NCBI RefSeq assembly: GCF_004378355.1
Contig: NZ_SNUB01000008.1
Coordinates: forward strand, 62,001-126,000
DNA: 64,000 bases
Direction: 5' to 3'
Source: Psychromonas algicola
GTDB lineage: Bacteria > Pseudomonadota > Gammaproteobacteria > Enterobacterales > Psychromonadaceae
Made by a program: the position numbers and the translations under genes. Each line of letters opens with the position of its first letter. Positions within the stretch are counted from its first letter, which is position 1. This document shows, piece by piece, positions 30,619-39,569 of this stretch. Under the pieces are notes generated by a model that had not been told where the DNA came from, made no database searches, and worked only from the letters and a program-made list of their open reading frames with translations.

Positions 30619-31242
30619 ATGCATGGGGCATATAAAAACGTTTTAATAAATGATGATGAATATGCAATGTTATCTGAAATGTTATTAGATACAGAAACTA
30701 CCAATGATAAGGGCCTTAAGTACGATATATCGGGTCAAAGTGGTAAAGATAAATTATTATTTCAACTTGCATTCGCAGATGATTTACAACTAGTTGCAAA
30801 TTATGCTGATCATTATTTAGTTTTTCCTGTGCAAATTGAAAGAGGGGATTTTTCGAACTTTAGCTTAACTGTAAAATCACCTAATATTTTTGAAACTGGT
30901 GAACATCTACGTTCTTGGCGTTTACCCGCGAATCAAAAAATGAGTATCGTAAATAATAAAGGTGAAAAATTACCTTATTGTATTAAAGATTTGTCTGCTT
31001 CAGGTATTTCTTTATTAATTGATAAGCAACAAGCTAAAGAGTTCCCTCTGACCTTGCAGGATACTTATTTACAGTTACCTAATCGAAAGCGTCTTGCTAT
31101 TTCAGGATCTAAGATTCGTCGAGTTGACGAGCAAACCATGGCTTATTCATTGGAAGACTCAACTGAAGATGACGTATTAGATTGCTTAACTGAGTATTTA
31201 TTTGAATGCCATGCAGAACAACATGGTAGAAGGCTTGAATAG
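30619..31242 (+). CDS. PilZ-domain protein
   Basis: A 207-residue soluble protein. The C-terminal half is PilZ-like: an Arg-containing stretch (RSWRLPANQKMSIVNN) and the c-di-GMP motif DLSASGISL (D/N-x-S-x-x-G) near residue 124. The N-terminal half resembles the YcgR-type flexible domain. PilZ domains bind c-di-GMP; the two Arg of the RxxxR motif are only partly visible here, so affinity is uncertain. A strong GGAGG 5 bases upstream fixes the start. The window also holds an HD-GYP and an EAL enzyme that could turn over its ligand. Confidence 0.75.
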   Translation: MHGAYKNVLINDDEYAMLSEMLLDTETTNDKGLKYDISGQSGKDKLLFQLAFADDLQLVANYADHYLVFPVQIERGDFSNFSLTVKSPNIFETGEHLRSWRLPANQKMSIVNNKGEKLPYCIKDLSASGISLLIDKQQAKEFPLTLQDTYLQLPNRKRLAISGSKIRRVDEQTMAYSLEDSTEDDVLDCLTEYLFECHAEQHGRRLE

Positions 31243-31385
31243 ATTTAAGTAATTGTTTTGTATAAAACTTAATCTTGATGTTGTTTATTTGAACTTTTTG
31301 TTTGTTTATTCGGCAAGTGATTTTTTTTTATTAAAATATACTTTACAAGCAAGGATCAAAGTCTGTATTATTCACCTCGTTCTGC

Positions 31386-31476
31386 GGAGGGGTGGCAGAG
31401 CGGCTGAATGCACTGGTCTTGAAAACCAGCGAGGGTTAATAGCTCTCCGAGAGTTCAAATCTCTCCTCCTCCGCCA
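31386..31476 (+). tRNA. tRNA-Ser (anticodon UGA)
   Basis: A complete 91-nt class II tRNA: acceptor GGAGGGG paired to CTCCTCC, anticodon loop CTTGAAA within stem CTGGT/ACCAG, a long variable arm (GAGGGTTAATAGCTCTC), T-arm GAGAG-TTCAAAT-CTCTC, and an encoded CCA end. Discriminator G is as expected for tRNA-Ser. Confidence 0.95.
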
Positions 31477-31489
31477 CATTTAGAAAAGT

Positions 31490-31520
31490 CCGTATATCGA
31501 AAGATATTCGGAATTTTTGC
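31490..31520 (+). terminator. Terminator-like hairpin after tRNA-Ser
   Basis: CCGTATATC-GAAA-GATATTCGG (one mismatch) then AATTTTTGC, 14 bases after the tRNA. Confidence 0.65.
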
Positions 31521-31528
31521 TTTTATAG

Positions 31529-31713
31529 ATTTAATGAAGATTCAATCTCTCCTACATCGACTGCCATATTTGAAAAGGCTCATTACTGAAAGGTGATGAG
31601 CCTTTTTGCTTTCTGGTAGTTTAAAAAATTCAATCTTTCCTACGTCATCTGCCTTTTGCTATTAGCTTTTCGCGTGTTCAAATCTATTCAGCGTTCATTG
31701 CCATATTTAGATA
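31529..31713 (+). repeat. Decayed tandem copies of the tRNA-Ser 3' end
   Basis: Three stretches resemble the T-arm/acceptor 3' end of the tRNA: TTCAATCTCTCCTACATCGA + CTGCCATATTT (31540-31571), TTCAATCTTTCCTACGTCAT + CTGCC (31629-31653), and GTTCAAATCTATTCAGCGTT + CATTGCCATATTT (31676-31708). Between the first two lies a second hairpin. They look like partial tRNA duplications that have drifted. Confidence 0.6.
31573..31608 (+). terminator. Second terminator in the decayed tRNA repeats
   Basis: AAAAGGCTCAT / ATGAGCCTTTT with a GAAA-containing loop and T-run. It has the same layout (loop GAAA, tail TTTTTGCTTT) as the first tRNA terminator, showing that tRNA end plus terminator was duplicated as a unit. 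Confidence 0.8.
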
Positions 31714-33516
31714 TTATCGTTTAGGAAATAATGGATTTTTGATTGGCTCTCCTAAAACAGGCAGCAAACGTTCACTGGTATCTTGGTAGCCAATGTTAAA
31801 ACGAACTCTGTTGACGCATATTTTTTCTACCGATTTAGCTAATAAATCAAAGATTTTAAAGCGAGAAGCTAGTTCTGGGAATTGTGCTTGATAATTAATA
31901 ATTCTTTGCGTGAGTAATTGATAAAAGCTTTCTTCACTATAGTTAAGTTCATTTTTTAAATGAGGTGATACAAAACGTAATACAGTGACAAAATGTCCAG
32001 TATATAAATCATGCAGTAAATATTGAGGTGGTAACTTTGTAAGTTGCTGCGCAATGTGCTCTGGTAATTCCGCATGTTCTGGAAAATCCTGATCCACAAT
32101 ACGTAAATCTCCATGAAAATCTTTGATCGCTAATCCTGAAGGGATATGGTTTTCCATTAACAATGTTAGATTCTGTCCATGAGAAACTAAGGCAATACCA
32201 TATCGACACATTAAATGATAAAGCGGAACCACAGTCGTATCAAACAACTTAGTTAACCAGCTTTCCACATCAAGTCCACTTGCTTGAATATATTTCGAGA
32301 TCAAGCTATTACCTTTTGTATCGCTTTGCATTAATACTGCTGCTAATTTATCTTGTTGATTGCCTATTAAAATAGCTGCAGGACTTTCTCTTAATATGAC
32401 GCCTAGCATTTCATTGTAACGGTAAGGTGTTTCATTAATATCCTGTTGGTTTGGGTTAGTTACATGAATTCCTGCCCATTCTTTTAATACCTTAAAGTTA
32501 GCCTTTCGAAGAAAAGTATCTTGGTCACATCGTTGTTGGATAAAGTTTGATAACTCAGCGCCGGAAGTAATGTATTTACCTGGAATACCACGATAACAAG
32601 ATGTATTTAAGATAGTGATCGGTAATTTAACATCGTTATTATTAGGCCTGCTTACATTGGATAATGTTCGAATAGATTGTTGTGCTTGATAAAAATCGCC
32701 CGTAATACCTAAATCGATAATGCTGTTATCTGCAAATAAAGCAGTAAATTGAGAAACGATAAAATGTTCAAATTGCCAAGGATGAGTAGGGATGATCCAA
32801 TATTCGTCAATTTCTGCATTAAGAGTACTTAATGTTTTAAAGAGCGCATTTATTTGCTGTTCTGACATCATCTCATTCAACATATGAATGACAAGTTGCT
32901 CGTGACTTTCTTGGTTGTTATTTTCGATACCCACGGTCGTCATTGTTTTTTTAATAGCTATAAAATGTAATTGAAAACGATTTGCAAACTCTGGCGCATA
33001 TCGCTGTAATTCTTTTGTTCCCCACCCAAGACGACCTTTATTGGCTAATGCTTTTGGATGTCCTCTTAATACTGCTTGTAATGCGACACCCGATAAATTA
33101 AGCAATGTGGATTCAGAATGTGTCTGTAATGATTGCATTGATTGTAAATCTGAATACAAAGTTTGCTGAATTTCTTCAATGAGATTACCTAAAATAATTT
33201 CATCTAATCCTATTTCCTTAGCAATATCTTTAATTAATTCAGATGTGTTAATATTTTTTTCGCCATTTCTAATAAGAGATATTTCATCAATTAAGATATT
33301 TCCCCATATATGCTCTTGTGCATTAAATTCCCAAATCGCTGTGCTTGAAATCCATTGATAAGATTGCTGGTAACCACTTTTATTATTTAATTCGTTCTTA
33401 GAAATTGTTTTTTTCAATTCAATAATAAGTAGCTCTTCATAATGTAATTCACTAATGATTTTAGCGTTGAGTTGATTATTAACTTGCTGCCATTGTTGTT
33501 GATTTATTTCTAGCAT
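31714..33516 (-). CDS. iucC: Aerobactin synthase subunit (NIS synthetase IucC type)
   Basis: A 600-residue NRPS-independent siderophore synthetase. N-terminus LEINQQQWQQVNNQLNAKII and the motifs GHPKALANKGRLGWG, IPTHPWQFEHFI, RTLSNVSRP, KLPITILNTSCYRGIPG, SHGQNLTLLMEN and IKDFHGDLRIVD align well with E. coli IucC as I remember it. IucC adds the second N6-acetyl-N6-hydroxylysine to the citrate intermediate. It is transcribed away from iucAB, and two Fur-like boxes lie in the shared control region. AAAGG 7 bases upstream supports the start. Confidence 0.9.
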   Translation of the reverse strand: MLEINQQQWQQVNNQLNAKIISELHYEELLIIELKKTISKNELNNKSGYQQSYQWISSTAIWEFNAQEHIWGNILIDEISLIRNGEKNINTSELIKDIAKEIGLDEIILGNLIEEIQQTLYSDLQSMQSLQTHSESTLLNLSGVALQAVLRGHPKALANKGRLGWGTKELQRYAPEFANRFQLHFIAIKKTMTTVGIENNNQESHEQLVIHMLNEMMSEQQINALFKTLSTLNAEIDEYWIIPTHPWQFEHFIVSQFTALFADNSIIDLGITGDFYQAQQSIRTLSNVSRPNNNDVKLPITILNTSCYRGIPGKYITSGAELSNFIQQRCDQDTFLRKANFKVLKEWAGIHVTNPNQQDINETPYRYNEMLGVILRESPAAILIGNQQDKLAAVLMQSDTKGNSLISKYIQASGLDVESWLTKLFDTTVVPLYHLMCRYGIALVSHGQNLTLLMENHIPSGLAIKDFHGDLRIVDQDFPEHAELPEHIAQQLTKLPPQYLLHDLYTGHFVTVLRFVSPHLKNELNYSEESFYQLLTQRIINYQAQFPELASRFKIFDLLAKSVEKICVNRVRFNIGYQDTSERLLPVLGEPIKNPLFPKR

Positions 33517-33577
33517 TTGTGACCTTTTTAATGAATGAAATAGGAGATTTTAAACTTTTAAAAAATATCTTTTAAAT

Positions 33578-33596
33578 CTTAATGACAACTATTATC
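33578..33596. promoter_or_regulatory. Fur box
   Basis: CTTAATGACAACTATTATC agrees with the 19-bp Fur consensus GATAATGATAATCATTATC at 14 positions. It lies 62 bases before iucC (minus strand) and would repress one or both divergent transcripts when iron is plentiful. Confidence 0.7.
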
Positions 33597-33615
33597 AATT
33601 GTAATATCATTTAAT

Positions 33616-33634
33616 GCAAATGATAATTAATATC
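33616..33634. promoter_or_regulatory. Fur box
   Basis: GCAAATGATAATTAATATC agrees with the Fur consensus at 14 of 19 positions. It is the second site in the iucC/iucA divergent control region, nearer iucA. Confidence 0.7.
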
Positions 33635-33748
33635 AAAACCTGTACTGAGAGCATTCAAATATATTTCTGCAGGTTATAAAAAATAATTTTTGGATTTAAT
33701 GCATTCAATATTGGATATGTTTTTTAGAAGAACAAAAGGGTTTAAATA

Positions 33749-36553
33749 ATGCTTTACAGCTATACAGAACGATTAGCGTTAACTGGTTTTCTTAATGCTT
33801 TATTAAATGAGTGGAAAGGGTATGAAAAAAATAACAATGAAATCTTGATAAGTAGTGAAAATACAATCTTAGTATTACCATTATTGCATGACTCTTTAGT
33901 ACAGCGATTTAGTTTTGAATGGCCTGCTCATATTCGTAATGAAGGACAAGATAAAGTAATGGGTTTTCAGGATGTGATTTCATTTATTTGCAATCATTCG
34001 AGTATTCGCGAGAACTATAGCGAAGATAAAATAGCACAATTTAAAGAACAAGTTTTTGCTAGTGAATCACACATGTCTGATGTGGTTAAATATCGTAAAA
34101 CACCAATTAGCATTGATGGTTTTATAGCTGCAGAACAAAGCTTAGTTGGAGGACATAACTTACATCCCGCAAGTAAAACGCATAAAGGTTGGGATCAACA
34201 GCAAGCAAAGCAGTTCAGTCCAGATTATGCTGATGAATTTTCATTACATTGGTATTTTATTAAGAGCGAATTGATCGCTGGTGAAAGCGCTGTTAGTGAA
34301 GCTGAAGGGCTGATTACCCCTTTAAATGAATTGTTATTACAAAGTTATCAAGACGCTGGTATTAGCAAAAAAATACCCAACGGCTTTATTCCTTACCCAG
34401 TACATCCATTTCAAGCAGAAGTGTTAGCTAAACATAATGATATTCAAAAATATATTAATGATGGCTTGATTGTAGAAATTGGCTCTCAAGGACGAGCTTG
34501 GCGTGCAACGTCTTCAACTCGTGCTTTATGGCAGCAAGGTAGTCGTTGGATGTTGAAGTTTTCTTTAGCGGTAAAACTAACTAATTCTATTCGTCATTTA
34601 TCAACAACCGAATTATCTCGTGGTGTGTTATTTAAACAAGTAAGCAGTGAATTAGCTGGCGCAGAATTTAATCAACGTTTTCCTCGTTTTAATGTGTTGC
34701 AAGAACCTGCGTGGTGTGGATTAAAAGGCATTGATGGTGAGTTAATTTTAGATAGCTTATTTTGTTGGCGAGAAAATCTGTATTTAACAGGAAAAGAGCC
34801 AACCGTTACCTTAGCAACAATGACGCAGGAAGATGAAGAAGGCAGTAATCCAATTGCGCGACTTGTTAATGAATTAGCGACGACACGTAACATATCAATC
34901 CCAGTGGCAAGTAGTATTTGGTTTGAACACTTCTTAGAAAATGTGATTAAACCCGTTACGGTTGCACGAGGTGATTATGGCATCGTGATGCTTGCTCACC
35001 AACAAAATTTATTGGTTACCTTGAAAGATAGTTTACCTGTTGGAGGGGCTTTTAGAGATTGCCAAGGCACAGGATATACAGATACAGCACTTATTCGTTT
35101 TCCATTATTGAAGAAAAATAAGCCTGCTCTTTTTTTAGAAAATGAAGCTGTTAATCCCTATTTTAGTTATTACTTAATTCTTAATTCATTAAATAGTGTC
35201 ATTGCTGCGCTGTCTATTCAATTAGATGAAAAAGAGAGCTTTAGCTTAATACGTATGAGTCAAAACTTATGGCGTCAACTTGCACAGCATAGTTTTTACG
35301 ACACTTCTTTTTATCACTATTTGTTTCAAGCTGAAAACCTAACCATTAAAGGTAATTTCTTTTGTTTTTTAGATGTCGAAAATGAAACTGAATTAAAGGA
35401 TTCCAGTAAAATTTATGTTGGTACAACAAACCCTTACCAATTAACGACTCTTGAATCAGATCGCGTTACTTATAAGCCAATATTGTTTGATAAAGCTGAC
35501 TCACAAGAAAAAAAGACAGGGTTAAAATTAATATTTACTAAGCAAAAACAACAATTTAGTGTTGAATCAAGTCGAGAAAAATGGGACTTTAAATGGTTTG
35601 TTAATAATAATGGCTGCTATGTATTATCCCAGGGTGAAGAGGGAATACTATCGACCCAAAATAATCCTTTTAGTTTATTGATTGGCACTAAAATGTCTCC
35701 TAAACAATGGCTTAATGTTCTTGAATATTGTTTTGAAGGTTTGATTGAACTTGAAGGCGTTGAGCAAGACTTTGTTAAATCACTGTCTGTCAGTACAAGT
35801 ATTTGGTCACAATTTACGGATTGGCCGATTCCTAGTTGGGTTGAATTAGAAGCAGGCAACGTAATTTTAACGCGTAGTCAGTTTTTCCAATTTTCTGATA
35901 TTTGGACCTTACCTCGCACAGTATTAAAAGATCCACAAAGAGTGAAAGCTGCTAATGGTATTGATCACCCAGTTAGGCCTGAACAGCCTGAAGGCGTTTT
36001 CTTTCAGCGTTATGTTTATCCATTACAACGCGTTATTACTCTTCGATGTGCTGATGTACTAAATGATACTGCTATTTTTAGCCATTGGCATAATAAGCCT
36101 AATGTTGCTCGTATGTGGGAACTAGCTGGTGATCTATCTACTCATCGAGAGTATTTAACTAAACAAACTAATGATAAACATAGTATGGCTGTGATTGGTT
36201 ATTTTGATGACGTTCCTTTTGGCTACTTTGAAGTGTATTGGGCTCCTGAAGATCGCCTTGGACCTTATTATGATTGTCAAGATTATGACCGTGGTGTGCA
36301 TATGCTTGTAGGTAACGAGCTATTTCTTGGTCATAAGAGCTTTTTCAACTGGTCACGAGCGGTTATGCATGCGATTTTTGTGGATGAACAAGCTACTTTG
36401 AATATTATGGGAGAGCCACGGGCAGATAACCTTCATGTTGCTCGTATTACTAAAAATATTGGTATGAAAAAGTTAAAAGAGTTTGATTTTCCACATAAAC
36501 GTTCAGCGTTAATGTGCTGCAGTCGAGCATCATTTTTTAATTCATTCATTTAG
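33749..36553 (+). CDS. iucA-iucB: Fused aerobactin synthase IucA and N6-hydroxylysine acetyltransferase IucB
   Basis: A 934-residue fusion. Residues ~1-570 are an IucA-type NIS synthetase (GHNLHPASKTHKGW, YPVHPFQAEVL, LKFSLAVKLTNSIRHLS, AHQQNLLVTL, RDCQGTGYTD, KGNFFCFLDVENETE). Residues ~575-934 are IucB: a middle linker, then a GNAT fold with VIGYFDDVPFGYFEVYWAPE, RGVHMLVG, EPRADNLHVARI and EFDFPHKRSALM, all close to E. coli IucB. In E. coli these are separate adjacent genes in the same order. The fusion would acetylate N6-hydroxylysine and couple it to citrate in one polypeptide. There is no stop or frameshift at the junction. iucD follows after 13 bases. Confidence 0.92.
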   Translation: MLYSYTERLALTGFLNALLNEWKGYEKNNNEILISSENTILVLPLLHDSLVQRFSFEWPAHIRNEGQDKVMGFQDVISFICNHSSIRENYSEDKIAQFKEQVFASESHMSDVVKYRKTPISIDGFIAAEQSLVGGHNLHPASKTHKGWDQQQAKQFSPDYADEFSLHWYFIKSELIAGESAVSEAEGLITPLNELLLQSYQDAGISKKIPNGFIPYPVHPFQAEVLAKHNDIQKYINDGLIVEIGSQGRAWRATSSTRALWQQGSRWMLKFSLAVKLTNSIRHLSTTELSRGVLFKQVSSELAGAEFNQRFPRFNVLQEPAWCGLKGIDGELILDSLFCWRENLYLTGKEPTVTLATMTQEDEEGSNPIARLVNELATTRNISIPVASSIWFEHFLENVIKPVTVARGDYGIVMLAHQQNLLVTLKDSLPVGGAFRDCQGTGYTDTALIRFPLLKKNKPALFLENEAVNPYFSYYLILNSLNSVIAALSIQLDEKESFSLIRMSQNLWRQLAQHSFYDTSFYHYLFQAENLTIKGNFFCFLDVENETELKDSSKIYVGTTNPYQLTTLESDRVTYKPILFDKADSQEKKTGLKLIFTKQKQQFSVESSREKWDFKWFVNNNGCYVLSQGEEGILSTQNNPFSLLIGTKMSPKQWLNVLEYCFEGLIELEGVEQDFVKSLSVSTSIWSQFTDWPIPSWVELEAGNVILTRSQFFQFSDIWTLPRTVLKDPQRVKAANGIDHPVRPEQPEGVFFQRYVYPLQRVITLRCADVLNDTAIFSHWHNKPNVARMWELAGDLSTHREYLTKQTNDKHSMAVIGYFDDVPFGYFEVYWAPEDRLGPYYDCQDYDRGVHMLVGNELFLGHKSFFNWSRAVMHAIFVDEQATLNIMGEPRADNLHVARITKNIGMKKLKEFDFPHKRSALMCCSRASFFNSFI

Positions 36554-36566
36554 GTAGGGAAATAAT

Positions 36567-37883
36567 ATGAAACAATTAACTGATTTGATAGGAGTAGGTG
36601 TTGGTCCTTTTAATCTAAGTGTTGCAGCGTTACTTGAGCAAGTACCTCATTTATCGAGTCAGTTTTTCGATAATAAAAAAGAATTCGTTTGGCATGAAGG
36701 ATTAATGCTACCTAACACTTATATGCAAACGTCATATTTGAAAGACTTGGTGACTGCTGTGGCACCTGAAAGCCCTTATAGCTTTATGTCTTATTTAGTC
36801 AAAAACAAAAAGTTTTATCGTTTTTTAAATACTGAAATGCAAACTATAACTCGAGCTGAGTTTTCTGATTATTTGGCATGGACTGCAAAGCAAATTAATG
36901 GCATTCATTTTTCACATGCAGTGAAAGAAATAAATCACGTTAACGATCGCTTTGTTGTGACGACTAGCCAAGGTGATTTTGAAGCTAAGAACTTATGTCT
37001 AGGTACTGGAAAGTCTGCTTATGTTCCTGACTATTTAAAAGCTAACTTGGGAGATAACTGCTTTCATGCAAGTGAAATGGGGGTGCGTAATATTGACTTA
37101 ACAGATAAAAAAGTAGTGTTAGTTGGTGGAGGGCAAACAGGCGCGGATATATTTTTAAATGCACTGCGTGGACATTGGGGTCAACCCTTGCAATTAGACT
37201 GGGTTTCTCGAAGAGCTAACTTTCAAGCATTAGATGAAGCTGCTTTTGCTAATGAATTTTTTGTTCCGCAATACGTTGAACAATTTTATCATCTTGACCC
37301 TAGTGTAAAAAAGCGCGAAGTGGATGCGCAAAAGTTAACTAGTGATGGTATTACTAGCGAAGCATTAAAAGCAATATATCAAGAACTATATGATAAGTTT
37401 GAAGTGCAAAAACAAGATAAATGGGTTCGCTTATTACCGCATCGTACTGTGACCTCGATGACGCAAAATTTTGATGGCTTTAATATAGAAGTTAAAAATA
37501 ATTTAACTGGTTTTGAGGAAAAGCATACAGGTACCGTTGTTATATTAGCGACTGGCTTTGAAACTAAACTACCTGCCTGTTTAGCGCCTATCATGGATAA
37601 ATTAAGTTTATGCGACGATGGATTGTTACAACTTGACCAAAACTTTAAAGTACATTGGAAAGGAAATCCAGAAAATAGTATTTATGCCGTAAATGCTGGA
37701 TTAGGTAGCCATGGAATCGCAGATCCTCAATTGAGTTTAGCTGCGTGGAGATCGGCTAAAATTATTAATGATTTGGCTTCCGAATCTTGTTTTGATATTA
37801 CCGAAAGTTGTAATGTGATGAACTGGGGAACTGAAGAAACTATCATGCCTTTCTCTACGGCCAGTTTAATTTCTGTTGCTTAA
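36567..37883 (+). CDS. iucD: L-lysine N6-monooxygenase
   Basis: A 438-residue flavin monooxygenase that hydroxylates lysine, the first committed step to aerobactin. FAD site near the N-terminus (DLIGVGVGPFNLSVAALL), substrate region LMLPNTYMQTSYLKDLVT, NADPH site VVLVGGGQTGADIFLN near residue 190, and the conserved ATGFE motif (VVILATGFE) near residue 330. Length fits IucD (about 440). It is cotranscribed with iucA-iucB, with a 13-base gap and an AGGGA site. Confidence 0.93.
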   Translation: MKQLTDLIGVGVGPFNLSVAALLEQVPHLSSQFFDNKKEFVWHEGLMLPNTYMQTSYLKDLVTAVAPESPYSFMSYLVKNKKFYRFLNTEMQTITRAEFSDYLAWTAKQINGIHFSHAVKEINHVNDRFVVTTSQGDFEAKNLCLGTGKSAYVPDYLKANLGDNCFHASEMGVRNIDLTDKKVVLVGGGQTGADIFLNALRGHWGQPLQLDWVSRRANFQALDEAAFANEFFVPQYVEQFYHLDPSVKKREVDAQKLTSDGITSEALKAIYQELYDKFEVQKQDKWVRLLPHRTVTSMTQNFDGFNIEVKNNLTGFEEKHTGTVVILATGFETKLPACLAPIMDKLSLCDDGLLQLDQNFKVHWKGNPENSIYAVNAGLGSHGIADPQLSLAAWRSAKIINDLASESCFDITESCNVMNWGTEETIMPFSTASLISVA

Positions 37884-37950
37884 ATATAGGGGGTTAAAAT
37901 AAGTTTTTATATACGTGCTGATATTGCCTTCGAAGTACTTGCGGTATATT

Positions 37951-37992
37951 TTTAACGCGAATAAAAGTAAATAATTTTTTATTCGCGTTAAA
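37951..37992. terminator. Long hairpin after iucD
   Basis: A perfect 16-bp inverted repeat, TTTAACGCGAATAAAA / TTTTATTCGCGTTAAA, with a 10-base loop. It is the likely end of the iucAB-iucD transcript; the internal T-run substitutes for a trailing U-tract. Confidence 0.65.
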
Positions 37993-38130
37993 CTTTCATT
38001 CAATTCTTTTCGCTATTAATAATTTAACATTAATTAATTCTTCCTTATTAAACAAATACTAATAGATGTATTTACCTTTCTAACAATACCTTTTTCAATT
38101 CTTAAAATTTTTTACAAATAAAATAAAGAT

Positions 38131-38149
38131 CTTAATGACAATTATTATT
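38131..38149. promoter_or_regulatory. Fur box
   Basis: CTTAATGACAATTATTATT, 14 of 19 matches to the Fur consensus, 76 bases before the exporter start. Confidence 0.7.
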
Positions 38150-38167
38150 ATTTAGATTAACATTCAT

Positions 38168-38186
38168 GGTAATGATATCCATTACC
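38168..38186. promoter_or_regulatory. Strong Fur box
   Basis: GGTAATGATATCCATTACC matches the Fur consensus at 15 of 19 positions and is nearly palindromic. It controls the exporter-receptor-importer transcript. Its position shows that the in-frame ATG at 38166 lies inside the operator and is not the start codon. Confidence 0.78.
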
Positions 38187-38225
38187 ATTTGGTGGGGCGA
38201 TTCTTTAATTTTATTGGGGTTAAAA

Positions 38226-39443
38226 ATGCAAAGTATGGCGGTTTTATCATGTTGGGTAATGGGAGCGCTGCAAGGTGCTATCCTCATTTTAGTACCCGAA
38301 ATGATGTTACAAGGTCAGCTTTCAGCATTGCAATTAGCGTTACCTTTATCTTTAGGCACTTTTGTTTTTATGTGCTTTTCTGGACATTGGGGAAAGTTAT
38401 TAGATGCACACCATATTAAAAACAAATCCCTTGTTTTAGTGATTCGCTGGGTCTTATTAGGCTTTTTAATTTCTCAACTAAGTTTTATTGCGTTTATGCA
38501 ATTCTCTGACTTTAAAGGTTTATTTTTAGTTTTTGCTTTGTGTTTAAGTCGAGTTATTCACGGGGTATTTTGCAGTGCAATTATTCCAAGTGCGCAATTA
38601 GCATTATCTCGAAACGATAAAAAAGGTGAGAAGCTCGTTTGGTCAAGTATTGCTACAAACGTAGGTAGAGTGACTGCGCCACTATTAACTTTTGTACCTG
38701 TAGATTTGAATTACTTCAGTTTATGGTTTATTGCGGCTATTACATTTACTGCCTTTATATTGGCATGGTTCAATAAAGATAAACCGCAACCTATTAACGG
38801 TATTCTCTCTTCTATAAAAACTTTATCTGAAAATGAATCAATCGAAGTTTTCAGTTTATTAAAGAATCCATTATTACTTTCTATTTGTACAGCCGCTGTA
38901 TTAATTTCCCTATTTTCATCGCAACTTCAATTTAGCTTAGGGCCTTTGTTGTTAGGCACTTTTTCTGATGCAAATTTGGCAAGTGAGATGACCGCTAAAC
39001 TTTTATTTGCTGCAAGTGCAAGTGCGCTTATTTCATTATTTATTTTATATCGTCCACTTAGTCGCTCACCCAAAATATTCCTAAGTGTTATCGCTGTTAG
39101 TTTTATCACTGGTGGTTGCCTATTTGTGATGCAACAAGAACTCATCATTGCCGTCACTTTAATTAGTGCAGCTTTATCTATGGCGCCAGCGTGGTATTCC
39201 GCACTAGCTATACACGCAAGTAAACACAATAAAGCACGTACATCGGCGACGATATCTCAGGGTCATACGTTGGGCAATGCGTTCGGAGGTCTACTGGGCG
39301 GTTTATTTTTAGTGCTTGGGCAGCAATTACTCCTATTGAGTTTTATCTTATTTATGGTGTTGATTTTATTGGCTTGGTTGACGATTTTCAGTCGATCAAG
39401 CTCTTTTAACCAAAACCAAAAATCACTTATTACAGAATCTTAA
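38226..39443 (+). CDS. MFS transporter, probable aerobactin exporter
   Basis: About 405 residues with some twelve hydrophobic segments and MFS loop features (SGHWGKLLDAHHIKNKS between helices 2 and 3; a long central loop near residue 200; SATISQGHTLGNAFGG in the second half). It sits between siderophore synthesis and receptor genes behind two Fur boxes, so export of newly made aerobactin is the natural inference, as for ShiF/VatD-type proteins. The ATG at 38226 has GGGG 6-7 bases upstream. The longer ORF from 38166 runs through the Fur operator. Confidence 0.8.
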   Translation: MQSMAVLSCWVMGALQGAILILVPEMMLQGQLSALQLALPLSLGTFVFMCFSGHWGKLLDAHHIKNKSLVLVIRWVLLGFLISQLSFIAFMQFSDFKGLFLVFALCLSRVIHGVFCSAIIPSAQLALSRNDKKGEKLVWSSIATNVGRVTAPLLTFVPVDLNYFSLWFIAAITFTAFILAWFNKDKPQPINGILSSIKTLSENESIEVFSLLKNPLLLSICTAAVLISLFSSQLQFSLGPLLLGTFSDANLASEMTAKLLFAASASALISLFILYRPLSRSPKIFLSVIAVSFITGGCLFVMQQELIIAVTLISAALSMAPAWYSALAIHASKHNKARTSATISQGHTLGNAFGGLLGGLFLVLGQQLLLLSFILFMVLILLAWLTIFSRSSSFNQNQKSLITES

Positions 39444-39569
39444 CGGAGATTAAGAGTAATAAGCTATTTGCTGTTTTGGTTAATGGATAACTGAAGCCGC
39501 AAACAATTAAAAACAGGCGCACAAAATAAAGGCGCATAACTTTACTATAAAATACGCAAGGAAATGAGA

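Noticed and set aside
31253-31483. 76-codon ORF
   Set aside because: It runs through the tRNA-Ser gene; the tRNA explains the sequence.
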